Source: CAZKBP01 sp964551015
GTDB lineage: Bacteria > Bacteroidota > Bacteroidia > Cytophagales > Microscillaceae
Assembly (NCBI GenBank): GCA_964551015.1
Contig: CAZKBP010000001.1
Coordinates: 610,362-674,361, forward strand
Length of the DNA stretch: 64,000 nucleotides
Direction of reading: 5' to 3'
Shown: one piece after another, positions 36,601-43,977 of the stretch
How the letters are laid out: each line of letters opens with the position of its first letter
Position numbering within the stretch: the first letter of the stretch is position 1
Translations under genes and position numbers: made by a program
The notes under the pieces: generated by a model
Told to the model about the DNA's origin: nothing
What the model saw: only the letters and a program-made list of their open reading frames with translations
Database searches by the model: none

Positions 36601-38515
36601 ACTTAATTTGGCTCCGGGGATTGAGGTTATCTCTCCAAACTCAAACTGGGACTTAATCATCAGAGGCACTTTGCGTGCGCGAGGCACGCCCACTCAGAAT
36701 ATCTTTTTCAATGGCTCAAGTACTAATTTTGGGGGAAATATTCGTTTCGAGGCTTCTAGTAAAAACTCTGTAATGCTTTATTGTCAGGTGAATCGCTGGG
36801 GAAGCCGATTCGCTAGCTTAGTTGATGATGCGAGTATTGGTGTGTTCAGTTCCAGCCTCAGCATTGAAGGTTGTGTCATTCAGAACTCGGGCAGTGCAGG
36901 TATTTCCATTGAGGAAGCCAGCCCGACCATCACCAAAACTTCTATCAGCGGGAACACTATCGGCATCTTGGTGGATCGACTGGGTGGCAAGCCCACCCTC
37001 GAAAACAACAGCATCTTCGGAAACTCTCAATTCGGTATTCGGAACCTAGGCCCTGACACCTTGACCGCCCTCAACCACTGGTGGGGACACCCTTCCGGGC
37101 CGCGGAATGATTCTCTCAATCCTACGGGCCAAGGCAATGCCGTGAGCGAACGCGTAAACTTTATGCCTTTCCGCGAAGACCCCGTCGTGTGTGTAGTGCA
37201 GCTTCTGCTCATTGATGCCGAGCATGATCGCGTCATCACCGAAATCCGCGAAGGACAAAGCATTAACTTGGACGAATTAGACAGCCGCGAACTGGCCATC
37301 CGTGCCGTGACCGACCCCAACCCCGTGGGCAGCGTGGAGCTGATGCTGAGCGGAGAGAAAGTGGTCAATCGTCTGGAAAATGGAGCCCCTTACACGCTCT
37401 TTGGCGACGGGCCGGGAGGAGATTTCTTTGGTGAAATTTTCTGCGCGGGCGAATACACCATCACCGCCACGCCTTACCCAGACCGCAGAAGAGGCGGTGA
37501 AGCGGGCATCGCACTTACCCGTAATTTTACCCTCACGGGTTCCCCCCAAGTGGAGGCTTTGGTGCTGGTCAATGCCGAAACCAATGAAGATATTGTCAAT
37601 CTTTCCGAAGGCTTGGTGATTGATCCGACCGAAGTGGGCAATGCTCTCAATATAAATGCTCTCGCTCCCTGCGCTGGTAGCGTTACCTTTGTACTGCGAG
37701 ATGCCGATGGTAGCATCATTCAGGAGGTCACCGAGAGCTTTGCGCCCTTCGCGCTCTTTGGCGATGTGAGTGGAGATTTTAATCCTTGGACTCCCGAAGC
37801 TGGAGAGTATACCTTAGAAGCAACTCCCTATTCTGGTAAACGAGGACAGGGTACAGCGGGCGAAACCCTAAGCTTTAACTTTAGCGTAGACCGTCTGCCA
37901 ACCGTGGAAGAAGTATTGCTTATTGACGCTAGTACCGATCAAACAATTGCCCCGCTTGTGGATGGAGCAGTTCTTGATTTGAGAATCTTAGGCGACCAAC
38001 TGAACATAGAAGCCAAGGCTCCGGGCGTGGGTAGCGTGGCCTTCCTGCTCAAAAACGATGCGGGCGAAGTCGTACAAGCACTCGTGGAAAATATAGCTCC
38101 TTATGCTTTATTCAGCGATAGTCCAAGAGGTGATTTCCTACCCTGGACTCCCGAAGCGGGAAGCTATACTCTAGAAATTACAGCCTACTCTGAACGCCGA
38201 GCCAACGGACAAGCCGGGCAAACCGAAGTACGGACTTTCTCGGTAGTTACAGGTGCACAAGTGGCTAGATTGTACCCGAATTCTACCCAAGGTCTTTTAC
38301 ACATAGACTTTTCAGAAACCTACGAAGGAGAGGTAGAAATCGAGCTAAGGGACAGAGCAGGAGCCTTGATTACGACCAAGTCTCATCAAGTTCAGAGAGG
38401 AGGCAAAGCATTTGATCTGGATTTATCGAAGTTGAATCTAAATAACGGTATTTATTATCTTCATTTCAGAGGGGAAAACTTCGCTCCACAAGTGGAGAAA
38501 GTAATCAAATACTAA
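33668..38515 (+). CDS. Giant secreted repeat protein with T9SS sorting domain
   Basis: About 1615 residues from the ATG at 33668 (the frame extends to a TTG at 33641). Signal peptide ends ALWLSLLCFCTLPLSAQ. Five tandem units of ~227 residues follow, each opening with xxGGSVxxxATWxNRYNGRY, then LTIxxGVEVISP, DSIFFNGPSSDFGG, MRYCRVNRWGD, IENCLIQ, SPIIRNC and NDYGMYLDTDSSQNT: a right-handed beta-helix with carbohydrate-binding-like rungs (beta-helix/NosD type). The fifth unit ends in GNSQFGIRN. Three ~115-residue domains (each with an ALFxDxxxGDF turn and a YTLxATPYSxxR strand) and a T9SS sorting domain (LYPNSTQGLLHIDF to VEKVIKY) complete it. Probably a surface adhesin or polymer binder. Confidence 0.9.
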   Translation: MLHFSYVPFLRQKSTFKRWQSALWLSLLCFCTLPLSAQTNVSGTISTNTTWTRAGSPYQVTSSVTVAQNATLTIEAGVEVISPGSTIDLIVNGTLLAEGTPADSIFFNGPSSDFGGTIWISETSQDSRMRYCRVNRWGDRFAEEALGILSSTTTIENCLVQRSQDIGILVSDASPIIRNCEFIDHLGRGSSQGSGLALEGKSAPLLSDLSFRNNDYGMYLNTDSSQNTFQGIRFENNEKDLAANPNIASELDLQNSDFPNSIFVIGGSVNRDATWSNRYNGRYALDGEVTVAENTALTINPGVEVISPSVGLDLIVDGKLIAKGTESDSIFFIGPSSSFFGGVISFSETSQDSHMQYCRVSRWGNGSEDEALAILSSATTIENCLIQNSERTGILVRDASPIIRNCDFVDHRDSQFFSDNGLLIKGKSAPRLSNLRFRNNDYGMYLDTDSSQNTFRGIRFVGNTKDLAANPNIASELNLQNSDFPNSIFVIGGSVNGNATWTNRYNGRYTLDGNVSVEPNITLTIEAGVEITSRSRSLFVEGTLIAEGTPTQNIFFNGLDDNFGGVIQFTASSQNSRMEYCQLNRWGDGISNSDYAIWILNSGTRIENCLIQDSRRTGILARDASPVIRNCDFVGNTAGGDTFNSGFGLRLEGKSALRLSNLTFRNNDYGMYLDTDSSQNTLQGIRFEGNTKDLAANPNIAGELDLQNSDFPNSIFVIGGSVSRDATWPNRYNGRYTLDRSEGGSVAVDTNATLTINPGVEVISPNPGRDLIINGRLIAEGTPMDSVFFNGPSSDFGGTIWISKTSQNSRMRYCRVNRWGDRFANEALRILSSTTTIENCFIRRSEDIGILVSDASPTIRNCEFVDHLGRGSSQGSGLTLEGKSAPRLSNLTFRNNDYGMYLDTDSSQNTFQGIRFEDNERDLAANPNIAGELDLQNSDFPNSIFVIGGSVSRDATWPNRYNGRYTLDGDVVVSDSTRLNLAPGIEVISPNSNWDLIIRGTLRARGTPTQNIFFNGSSTNFGGNIRFEASSKNSVMLYCQVNRWGSRFASLVDDASIGVFSSSLSIEGCVIQNSGSAGISIEEASPTITKTSISGNTIGILVDRLGGKPTLENNSIFGNSQFGIRNLGPDTLTALNHWWGHPSGPRNDSLNPTGQGNAVSERVNFMPFREDPVVCVVQLLLIDAEHDRVITEIREGQSINLDELDSRELAIRAVTDPNPVGSVELMLSGEKVVNRLENGAPYTLFGDGPGGDFFGEIFCAGEYTITATPYPDRRRGGEAGIALTRNFTLTGSPQVEALVLVNAETNEDIVNLSEGLVIDPTEVGNALNINALAPCAGSVTFVLRDADGSIIQEVTESFAPFALFGDVSGDFNPWTPEAGEYTLEATPYSGKRGQGTAGETLSFNFSVDRLPTVEEVLLIDASTDQTIAPLVDGAVLDLRILGDQLNIEAKAPGVGSVAFLLKNDAGEVVQALVENIAPYALFSDSPRGDFLPWTPEAGSYTLEITAYSERRANGQAGQTEVRTFSVVTGAQVARLYPNSTQGLLHIDFSETYEGEVEIELRDRAGALITTKSHQVQRGGKAFDLDLSKLNLNNGIYYLHFRGENFAPQVEKVIKY
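33780..37060 (+). repeat. Five in-frame tandem repeats of ~680 bp
   Basis: A fixed landmark, CCCCAATAGTATTTTTGTTAT, recurs (first 20 bases identical) at 34441, 35119, 35800 and 36487, giving periods of 678, 681 and 687 bp. Long stretches around it are almost identical between copies, e.g. the runs encoding NDYGMYLDTDSSQNT and RDLAANPNIAGELDLQNS. The first unit is the most diverged at its start and the fifth at its end. Nucleotide-level identity at synonymous sites suggests recent duplication or gene conversion. Confidence 0.9.
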
Positions 38516-38544
38516 TTCCCAACCTTTGCTTACCAGATTAGATC

Positions 38545-38578
38545 AAAATGGGATGGCTCTTCGTGGCCGTCCCATTTT
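38545..38578 (+). terminator. Intrinsic terminator after the repeat protein
   Basis: Stem AAAATGGGA / TCCCATTTT (38545-38553 with 38570-38578), extended inside by GGC/GCC, 30 bp after the stop codon. The arms carry their own A and T runs, so it could work in both directions. The rest of 38516-38802 holds nothing recognisable. Confidence 0.8.
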
Positions 38579-38802
38579 ATTTATCAGCGTCTAAGTTCCT
38601 CTCCGTCCACACTGGGAAATCTAGCCCCGAGCCGTACCCGAAAATATCCTCACTACTCACTCGTCTGATTTTACAGCAAAAAATACCCGATAAGGATTAT
38701 TGTCGTTTTAGTCTGAGGACACAACCAGTCAAAGATAGGGCAAATTGCCAAAAAAAGCCCAGCCAAATGCTTGAGCTAGTTTTATTGTATTTTAGTAAAA
38801 GG

Positions 38803-39210
38803 CTACTGAGCGAGCTTTGACATATCTTGGTCGGGTGCTACACTTCTGAAGGTAAATTTCCAACCCTGTTCCGCTTTTTTGAAGCGGTCTTTCATGACAG
38901 AAGTACCCATAAAGCCTCCATGACTCTTGTTGATAATGTAAAGGTAGCCCGTGAATTCAGCGGTATTATCCTGAATCTCCACCACCGGATTCATCACCAA
39001 ATGCCGAGTTCCACCCATTTTTTGGGTCATCTCATAAAATTCTTTGAGCCAAGCGATGTAAGCATCTGCTTCCTGAAAAGACCCAAAAGGACTTTCAAAA
39101 GCAAGCTCATCTTTGACCCAAAGTTCAAGATGTTCATCAAATTTGCCTTCATCGAAATACATTTCGGCTAGGCTTTCTAGGTTTAGAATTGCTTGATAAG
39201 TATGATCCAT
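38803..39210 (-). CDS. SnoaL-like (NTF2-fold) protein
   Basis: 135 residues with the NTF2/SnoaL fold pattern: an N-terminal helix pair (AILNLESLAEMYFDEGKFDE), LWVKDELAFESPFGSF, a helix (YIAWLKEFYEMTQK) and closing strands (AEFTGYLYIINKSH, GWKFTFRSVAP). The family covers small hydrolases, isomerases and non-catalytic binding proteins in the cytoplasm. It follows the alpha/beta hydrolase gene by 26 bp, so the two are co-transcribed and may act on related compounds. Confidence 0.8.
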   Translation of the reverse strand: MDHTYQAILNLESLAEMYFDEGKFDEHLELWVKDELAFESPFGSFQEADAYIAWLKEFYEMTQKMGGTRHLVMNPVVEIQDNTAEFTGYLYIINKSHGGFMGTSVMKDRFKKAEQGWKFTFRSVAPDQDMSKLAQ

Positions 39211-39236
39211 TTTATTAGTGAATTTAAACGTTTGTT

Positions 39237-40115
39237 TTATGAAGTGAAAAAGCGGGATAGCTCCTGAGCCAGGAATGCCGGGTTTTCATCGCCTAGCCAA
39301 TGTCCGGCTTTGGGGACTATTAATGGGCTTACATTTTCTGCCACGGCTTGGAAAAGCATGGCAACATATTGGCCGCTACTGGCTTCACCACCTACGGCGA
39401 GCAGAGGCATTTTGAGTTTTCCTTTCTCTACCAGAGCTTTGTTGTCTTCTGAATCCTTCCAAACGGAGGCATAATACATGATCCCGGCTCGAAGTGCCCC
39501 AGGTCTTTTCAATAGGCGAAGATATTGTTGAAAATGGCTTTCTGAAACGGCCATCCCATCGTAGGCAATATGCCAGAAAAACCAAGATAACAAGGCTTCT
39601 TCCTTTCCTGAAAAAGCCATCAAAGCCACGTCTGGCAGGGTAAAAAGCCCTAGATGCCAATTGGCATTATTATCCCATTCGGGCGTGGGAGCCATGATCG
39701 TTTCGTAGCCAAAACCCGGAAGGCCAAATTCCATCACGGCCAGTTTTTTTACCTTTTCGGGATGATTAGCGGCGAGGTTAAATCCAACCCCAGAACCCAA
39801 ATCATAGGCGGCTATGTAGGCCTCAGCGATATTCAACTGTTCCATAAGCTGATAAATATCCTCAGCCATGGTCGTTTTGTCATAGCCGCTTTCGGTAAGA
39901 GCCGAGCTTCCCGTACCCCGCATATCAGGAGCGATGACACGAAAGCCCCGCTCCACCAAAATAGGCGCGACCGTATGCCACATCAATGAATGTTGCGGCC
40001 AACCGTGCAACAAAATCACGGCTTCGCCTTCTCCCGCTTCACGGTAGTGAAGATGAATATTGTTTACTTGGGCTCTCCCGTGTTGGAATTGATCAAAAGT
40101 TATTTTCTCGTTCAT
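39237..40115 (-). CDS. Alpha/beta hydrolase, epoxide hydrolase/dehalogenase type
   Basis: 292 residues from the ATG at 40115; the codon before it is TTG. The fold markers are ILLHGWPQHSLMWH (oxyanion HGWP), DMRGTGSS, nucleophile elbow AAYDLGSGVG with Asp in place of Ser, and the C-terminal catalytic His in KAGHWLGDENP. An Asp nucleophile with HGWP is typical of epoxide hydrolases and haloacetate/haloalkane dehalogenases. The substrate is unknown. First gene of a two-gene operon with the SnoaL-like protein; two TGTTTTAACA palindromes lie 112-165 bases upstream. Confidence 0.87.
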   Translation of the reverse strand: MNEKITFDQFQHGRAQVNNIHLHYREAGEGEAVILLHGWPQHSLMWHTVAPILVERGFRVIAPDMRGTGSSALTESGYDKTTMAEDIYQLMEQLNIAEAYIAAYDLGSGVGFNLAANHPEKVKKLAVMEFGLPGFGYETIMAPTPEWDNNANWHLGLFTLPDVALMAFSGKEEALLSWFFWHIAYDGMAVSESHFQQYLRLLKRPGALRAGIMYYASVWKDSEDNKALVEKGKLKMPLLAVGGEASSGQYVAMLFQAVAENVSPLIVPKAGHWLGDENPAFLAQELSRFFTS

Positions 40116-40226
40116 CAAGATTATTTATAAAGTTTTGCATTGCCTTTTTGGACTGTAAGCCAATTTGTACAGTGCCGAGTTGATCCACTGTATCTGATTA
40201 GCTGTTTATTATGTTGCTCCAATATA

Positions 40227-40280
40227 TGTTTTAACACAAAAAAAAGTATAAAATATGGGACAAGGAAATATGTTTTAACA
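40227..40280. promoter_or_regulatory. Two TGTTTTAACA palindromes upstream of the hydrolase operon (candidate MarR operators)
   Basis: Identical sites at 40227-40236 and 40271-40280, each within ATATGTTTTAACA, 44 bp apart (about four helical turns). The halves TGTT and AACA are inverted repeats. Related TGTTNNAAC sites occur upstream of the MarR gene and the SDR gene in the same cluster. Binding is inferred. Confidence 0.55.
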
Positions 40281-40318
40281 AATTTTTAAAAATAAAAGTA
40301 GATACGTTGCTTGCGTAC

Positions 40319-40771
40319 TTATCGATTTCTGACTTTATCAAGCAATAAACTGAGTTGGCGGGCCTCCTCTTCGCTAAGATTGTTCAGAGAATTGACTTTG
40401 GTGGTCAGTTCTTGGTTGATCTTCTTTTCTAATTTCAGACCAGCTGAAGTAAGCGAGACGGACATTTGCCTACGATTGTCTGGATTGAGTTCGCGACTGA
40501 CAAGGCCAAGGTCTACCAGCTTATCCAACAGACGGGTAATGTCTCGTCCCTTATCCATGATTACTTCCTTGATGTCTTTTATCGAGCAAGACTCGGGATG
40601 TTTTCCCTTGAGAATACGCAGTACATTGAAATGCTGCGCCAGCAAGTTGTGTTTTTTAAAAATTGTTTTCGTCTGTTCATCAAACCATTTGTAGGTAAAG
40701 TAGAGATTCACCATTGATTCGTGAAAAGTGCTGGAAATACTCTTGAATTTTAGCTCGTCTTGAATCTTCAT
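40319..40771 (-). CDS. MarR-family transcriptional regulator
   Basis: 150 residues from the ATG at 40771; the frame extends to a GTG at 40813 that overlaps a palindrome and is less likely. Winged-helix signature: LLAQHFNVLRILKG, SIKDIKEVIMDKGRDITRLL (recognition helix region), DKLVDLGLVSRELNPDNRR and the wing MSVSLTSAGLKLEKKI. MarR dimers usually repress their own and neighbouring genes until a small aromatic or reactive ligand releases them. Flanked by the SDR gene and the hydrolase operon, all on the minus strand. A TGTTGCAACT palindrome lies 16 bases before its start. Confidence 0.9.
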   Translation of the reverse strand: MKIQDELKFKSISSTFHESMVNLYFTYKWFDEQTKTIFKKHNLLAQHFNVLRILKGKHPESCSIKDIKEVIMDKGRDITRLLDKLVDLGLVSRELNPDNRRQMSVSLTSAGLKLEKKINQELTTKVNSLNNLSEEEARQLSLLLDKVRNR

Positions 40772-40786
40772 ATCAGCGATTCCATT

Positions 40787-40796
40787 AGTTGCAACA
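40787..40796. promoter_or_regulatory. TGTTNNAAC palindrome at the MarR start (candidate autoregulatory operator)
   Basis: Reads TGTTGCAACT on the minus strand, 15 bases upstream of the MarR ATG, matching seven of the eight outer positions of the palindromes before the hydrolase operon. Its place suits autorepression. Confidence 0.45.
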
Positions 40797-40886
40797 ACAA
40801 ATATAGTAATCACAAGCTTTTGATCAAATCACTTAGCCTTTCTTATTTCTATTCCAGCAGAATTTGAACCTGACCAAATCCCTCTC

Positions 40887-41594
40887 CTAGAAGTCAGGCT
40901 TGTATAATTTATGTATGACTTGGTCATTTTTGATTTGACCTTGGTAGATTAAACTGATATAGCGCCCCAGATCTTCGGCACTTACCCAATCTGGTTGCAC
41001 TTGATTTCCTCTTGCTCTGGTTTTCACGGGTGTAAATGCCGCCACGGAACAAACTTGATAGCCCTTACCTTCTGCTTCGGAGGCCATCACTTCGGTCATT
41101 CGTGTTTGCGCGGATGAAATAATGGTCATTCCTCCCGCCTGAGGGATCAGCATATCTTGCGCTCCCCCGTTGATATTGACATAAAGCCCTTCTTTTTGAT
41201 CCCTAAGAACGGGCAGAAATGTCCGCGCAAATGAAAAATGGGAATTCAAATTGTTATTCATCAATGTCATCCAAAGCTCATAGGGCCAATCCGCTAGATC
41301 ATAACCCTGATACCACCCACCCAAGCTGGCAATGGCAATATCTATCCTGCCAAATTTTTCTAAGACCTGCATCTTGAAGGACTGGGCTTGCGCGAAATCT
41401 CCAATTTCTGCTTTGATCAAAGTGAGATTTGACGCTTCGGAAGTGGAGAGGTAATCTCTGAGGTAATTTGCTTTGGATTCTGTTCGGAACGGGACAATTA
41501 CTTTCCCACCTTCGGCAAGCAAAAATTTTACAATACCTTCACCGACTTCCCCCGTGCCCCCGGCTACTACGATGATTTTATTTTCTAATTTCAT
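40887..41594 (-). CDS. SDR-family protein lacking the catalytic Tyr and Lys
   Basis: 235 residues with an intact Rossmann start (IIVVAGGTGEVGEGIVKFLL, TGxxxGxG-like) and NAD-site markers (AEIGDF, ASLGGWYQG, MNNNLNSHF). Where active SDRs have N-x-S, YxxxK, the sequence reads NINGGAQDM and, in the helix, TIISSAQTRMTEVMASEA: Tyr is replaced by Ile and Lys by Gln. Cofactor binding looks possible but classic dehydrogenase chemistry does not. It heads the MarR cluster on the minus strand; two TGTTNNAAC sites lie just upstream. Confidence 0.85.
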   Translation of the reverse strand: MKLENKIIVVAGGTGEVGEGIVKFLLAEGGKVIVPFRTESKANYLRDYLSTSEASNLTLIKAEIGDFAQAQSFKMQVLEKFGRIDIAIASLGGWYQGYDLADWPYELWMTLMNNNLNSHFSFARTFLPVLRDQKEGLYVNINGGAQDMLIPQAGGMTIISSAQTRMTEVMASEAEGKGYQVCSVAAFTPVKTRARGNQVQPDWVSAEDLGRYISLIYQGQIKNDQVIHKLYKPDF

Positions 41595-41617
41595 GTTATA
41601 AACGTTTTGACTTAATT

Positions 41618-41642
41618 TGTTTTAACAACTTTTGTTGAAACT
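41618..41642. promoter_or_regulatory. Pair of TGTTNNAAC palindromes upstream of the SDR gene
   Basis: TGTTTTAACA at 41618-41627, identical to the two sites before the hydrolase operon, and TGTTGAAACT at 41633-41642, starting 15 bp further upstream. They sit 24-48 bases before the SDR ATG, a position suited to repression by MarR. Confidence 0.55.
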
Positions 41643-41709
41643 TAATAGTTCCCCGTAATTTAGTTTTTGGAAATGGATTTAGCGGAAGCCTTGGCCTATT
41701 TTGAGAAAA

Positions 41710-41771
41710 GAGCCCAGCTGGATCCACTTGATCGTCAAGCCCTTAGAATGTAAAGCTCCTAGGGGCTTTTT
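41710..41771 (+). repeat. Direct repeat, right copy (tRNA 3' fragment plus terminator)
   Basis: Matches 33111-33172 at 55 of 62 positions, same orientation, no gaps. The first 12 bases (GAGCCCAGCTGG) are identical to the T-loop/T-stem end of the tRNA, and a stem-loop terminator remains (AAGCCCTTAGAA / CTCCTAGGGGCTTTTT). The tRNA body is absent, so this is a 3' fragment as left at the far end of an integrated element. Bases 41595-41936 hold this repeat, the operator pair and otherwise nothing recognisable; a 26-codon frame (41673-41753) crossing it resembles a TPR helix and is probably chance. Confidence 0.75.
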
Positions 41772-41936
41772 GTTGAAACAGATAATCTCGCTACGAGATT
41801 AGCCATATTTCACAGGCTTATTTTTTATCATACAACCTATAAGCTGAAACTTTTTCTATAGTTAAAACTCCATTTGATAACATAAATTCCACGATTTCTG
41901 GTTAGCGACTGATTAATAGCTTGAAATAAATTATCT

Positions 41937-43070
41937 CTAAAAAACCAACTCTTCCAAAATTCCCCAAAATAAGGCGTGTCCAATCGGGATGAGTTCTTCG
42001 GGAAAATCATAATCAGGGTTATGCAAACGAGGGCAGTTTTCGCCAGCCCCAAGCCCAAACATCGCCCCGGGAAAATGCGAAGTAAAAACCCCAAAATCTT
42101 CCGAAAAGCGTATCGGTTCCATCATTGGGAGCACCTCTTGCTGCGCCTGATCCGCACTCGCTCTAATGATTTGGCAAGCTTCGGGAGCGTTGTTATTCGC
42201 CAGAAAACGATCTATAAAACGCATCTCCACTTCTAACCCGTGATGCCTTGCTATCTGTTCGGTCAGTAAGTAAGCTTCTTGACTCAGTAAATCCATTGCT
42301 TCATTGCTTTCTGCTCTCAAGGTAGCCATGAGGCGGGCTTGCCCAGGAGCGACTCCAGCGGCTTTTTCGCCCAGTTGCGCGTGCACCAGCGTAACCAAGC
42401 TATATCTATCTCGTAATTTTTCGCTTTGTGATAGTTGGGGGAATTTTCTCAAGAGTTCGGTCAGGGCGGTGGCTGGGCTCAAGCCTTCTTCGGGATAAGC
42501 AGCATGGGCAGTTTTTCCAAAAAGCTGAACATCAATCGCCTGAGAAGCGCAGGTAAAAATACCTTCCTTTAACAAAACCTTAGCCAGCGGATAGCCTGGC
42601 AAATTATGCAGGGCAAAAACATAATCGGGCCTTAGAGATGCAAATTGAGGATCATCGTAAACGGCCTGCGCTCCTTGTCCGTTTTCTTCGGCAGGTTGGT
42701 AGAGCAAAATGACCCGACCTCGCTCAGGTCGCTCTTGATGCAGTCGAGCGGCCAGACTAGATAGAATCGCCATGTGCCCATCGTGGCCACATTTGTGCGC
42801 AATGCCTTTTTGGAGAGAGCGATAAGCAAAATCATTGACTTCTTGAATAGGTAAAGCATCTAATTCACAGCGCAACAAAACCGTTGGTCCTGCTTCTGCT
42901 CCTTGGTACACAAAAGCAAGACCCGCTCCTCCCAGCTTTTCCAAAACTTGATCGGCGGGATAATCCGCGTTAAAATCTAGGATCATCTGAGCCGTTTGTA
43001 CCTCCTGACCAGAAAGCTCAGGATGCTGATGTAATTTTTGACGAAGTTGAGTAAAAATAGACCAGTTCAT
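41937..43070 (-). CDS. M20-family amidohydrolase (N-acyl amino acid / hippurate hydrolase type)
   Basis: 377 residues from the ATG at 43070, which begins with the family N-terminus (MNWSIFTQLRQKLHQHPELS); an in-frame extension to 43133 lacks homology. Metal and catalytic motifs: LRCELDALPI, HKCGHDGHMAIL, YQPAEENGQGA, LHNLPG, GKTAHAAYPEEG (dimer lid) and LHNPDYDFPEE near the end. It hydrolyses amide bonds of N-acylated amino acids or similar in the cytoplasm. First gene beyond the right direct repeat; single gene. Confidence 0.92.
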   Translation of the reverse strand: MNWSIFTQLRQKLHQHPELSGQEVQTAQMILDFNADYPADQVLEKLGGAGLAFVYQGAEAGPTVLLRCELDALPIQEVNDFAYRSLQKGIAHKCGHDGHMAILSSLAARLHQERPERGRVILLYQPAEENGQGAQAVYDDPQFASLRPDYVFALHNLPGYPLAKVLLKEGIFTCASQAIDVQLFGKTAHAAYPEEGLSPATALTELLRKFPQLSQSEKLRDRYSLVTLVHAQLGEKAAGVAPGQARLMATLRAESNEAMDLLSQEAYLLTEQIARHHGLEVEMRFIDRFLANNNAPEACQIIRASADQAQQEVLPMMEPIRFSEDFGVFTSHFPGAMFGLGAGENCPRLHNPDYDFPEELIPIGHALFWGILEELVF

Positions 43071-43320
43071 GGGATAGATTGGTTTGATGCCGAAGGGAAG
43101 TATCTGCCAAACCTCCTGTTTTCTGAAATACAAAAGCTTCCCACCGTGGCTCTAATATAGAGAAAGCTCCATACATTGCCCCTTTTGCTGTGGAAAATTA
43201 TCAACTCGACCTAGCACGATCTTTTCTATAACGATTTGCTTTACAGTATTTTAGCATTTTGTATCCTTGTGGAGCGAATTCTGAACTTATCTTGATGTGT
43301 AGAACTTAAAAGCAAACAAC

Positions 43321-43782
43321 ATGAATCAAGATCAAAAAGATATTAAGCAAGCATTGGAGAAAATTTTAGACACCTGCAAAGATGGGATTAAAGGATACGA
43401 GAAAGCCGCCCAAGAAATTGAAGATACAAATCTGAGAGCTATTTTCTTGAAATTTGCTCAGCAGAGAAAAAACTTCATCGAAGAGCTGAAGTACGATGCC
43501 CGTGATTTGGGGATTAACCCCGAAGCCTCTGGTACATTCAAAGGTTATTTTCACCGCTTATGGATTGATATGAGAACCACTTTCAGCAAAACCGAGATCG
43601 CTACGGTTTTACAAGAAAGTATCCGGGGTGAAACAACTGCCATTGATCTCTATAATGAAGTGCTCAACCAACGAGAGCTTCCCACCTACTTGCAAACCAA
43701 ACTCATCAAACAACGCCAAGAAATTCACGAGGCACTGGTAGATTTGGAAATGTTTGACGTAGCCCTCAAAGTGGAGGAATAA
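43321..43782 (+). CDS. PA2169/DUF2383 four-helix-bundle protein
   Basis: 153 residues, all-helical, ferritin-like spacing: DGIKGYEKAAQEIEDTNLRA, KFAQQRKNFIEELKYDARDLG, HRLWIDMRTTF, ESIRGETTAIDLYNEVLNQ. Members of this family are stress-induced in many bacteria; function is not established. The Glu and His pattern (GYEKAA, RGETTAIDLY) recalls ferritin-like metal sites, but no metal is proven. Single gene. Confidence 0.85.
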   Translation: MNQDQKDIKQALEKILDTCKDGIKGYEKAAQEIEDTNLRAIFLKFAQQRKNFIEELKYDARDLGINPEASGTFKGYFHRLWIDMRTTFSKTEIATVLQESIRGETTAIDLYNEVLNQRELPTYLQTKLIKQRQEIHEALVDLEMFDVALKVEE

Positions 43783-43977
43783 CAAGCCATTAAGCATAAT
43801 TTGATCAAAATCTTTGGGCTTGAAATTTATACAGTCTGAAGATTTTTTTTGAAAACTACATTTTATCGCGCAAAGCGTAAAATTCTAAAGTGCGGCTTGT
43901 CAATATCAGGGATTCCAACTAAATTACATCATGATGGATGCTTGCCTAAGGCTCCATTATCCAAATAAATCCTCGAT

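Noticed and set aside
33780..37060. Regularly spaced repeats considered as a CRISPR-like or satellite array
   Set aside because: The period is a multiple of three, about 680 bp, and the units encode continuous beta-helix protein.
38548..38820. 90-codon plus-strand frame after the repeat protein
   Set aside because: It begins inside a terminator hairpin and runs into the SnoaL-like gene; no family-like pattern.
41673..41753. 26-codon frame resembling a TPR helix pair
   Set aside because: Its second half is the tRNA 3' fragment and terminator repeat, so the protein likeness is probably chance.
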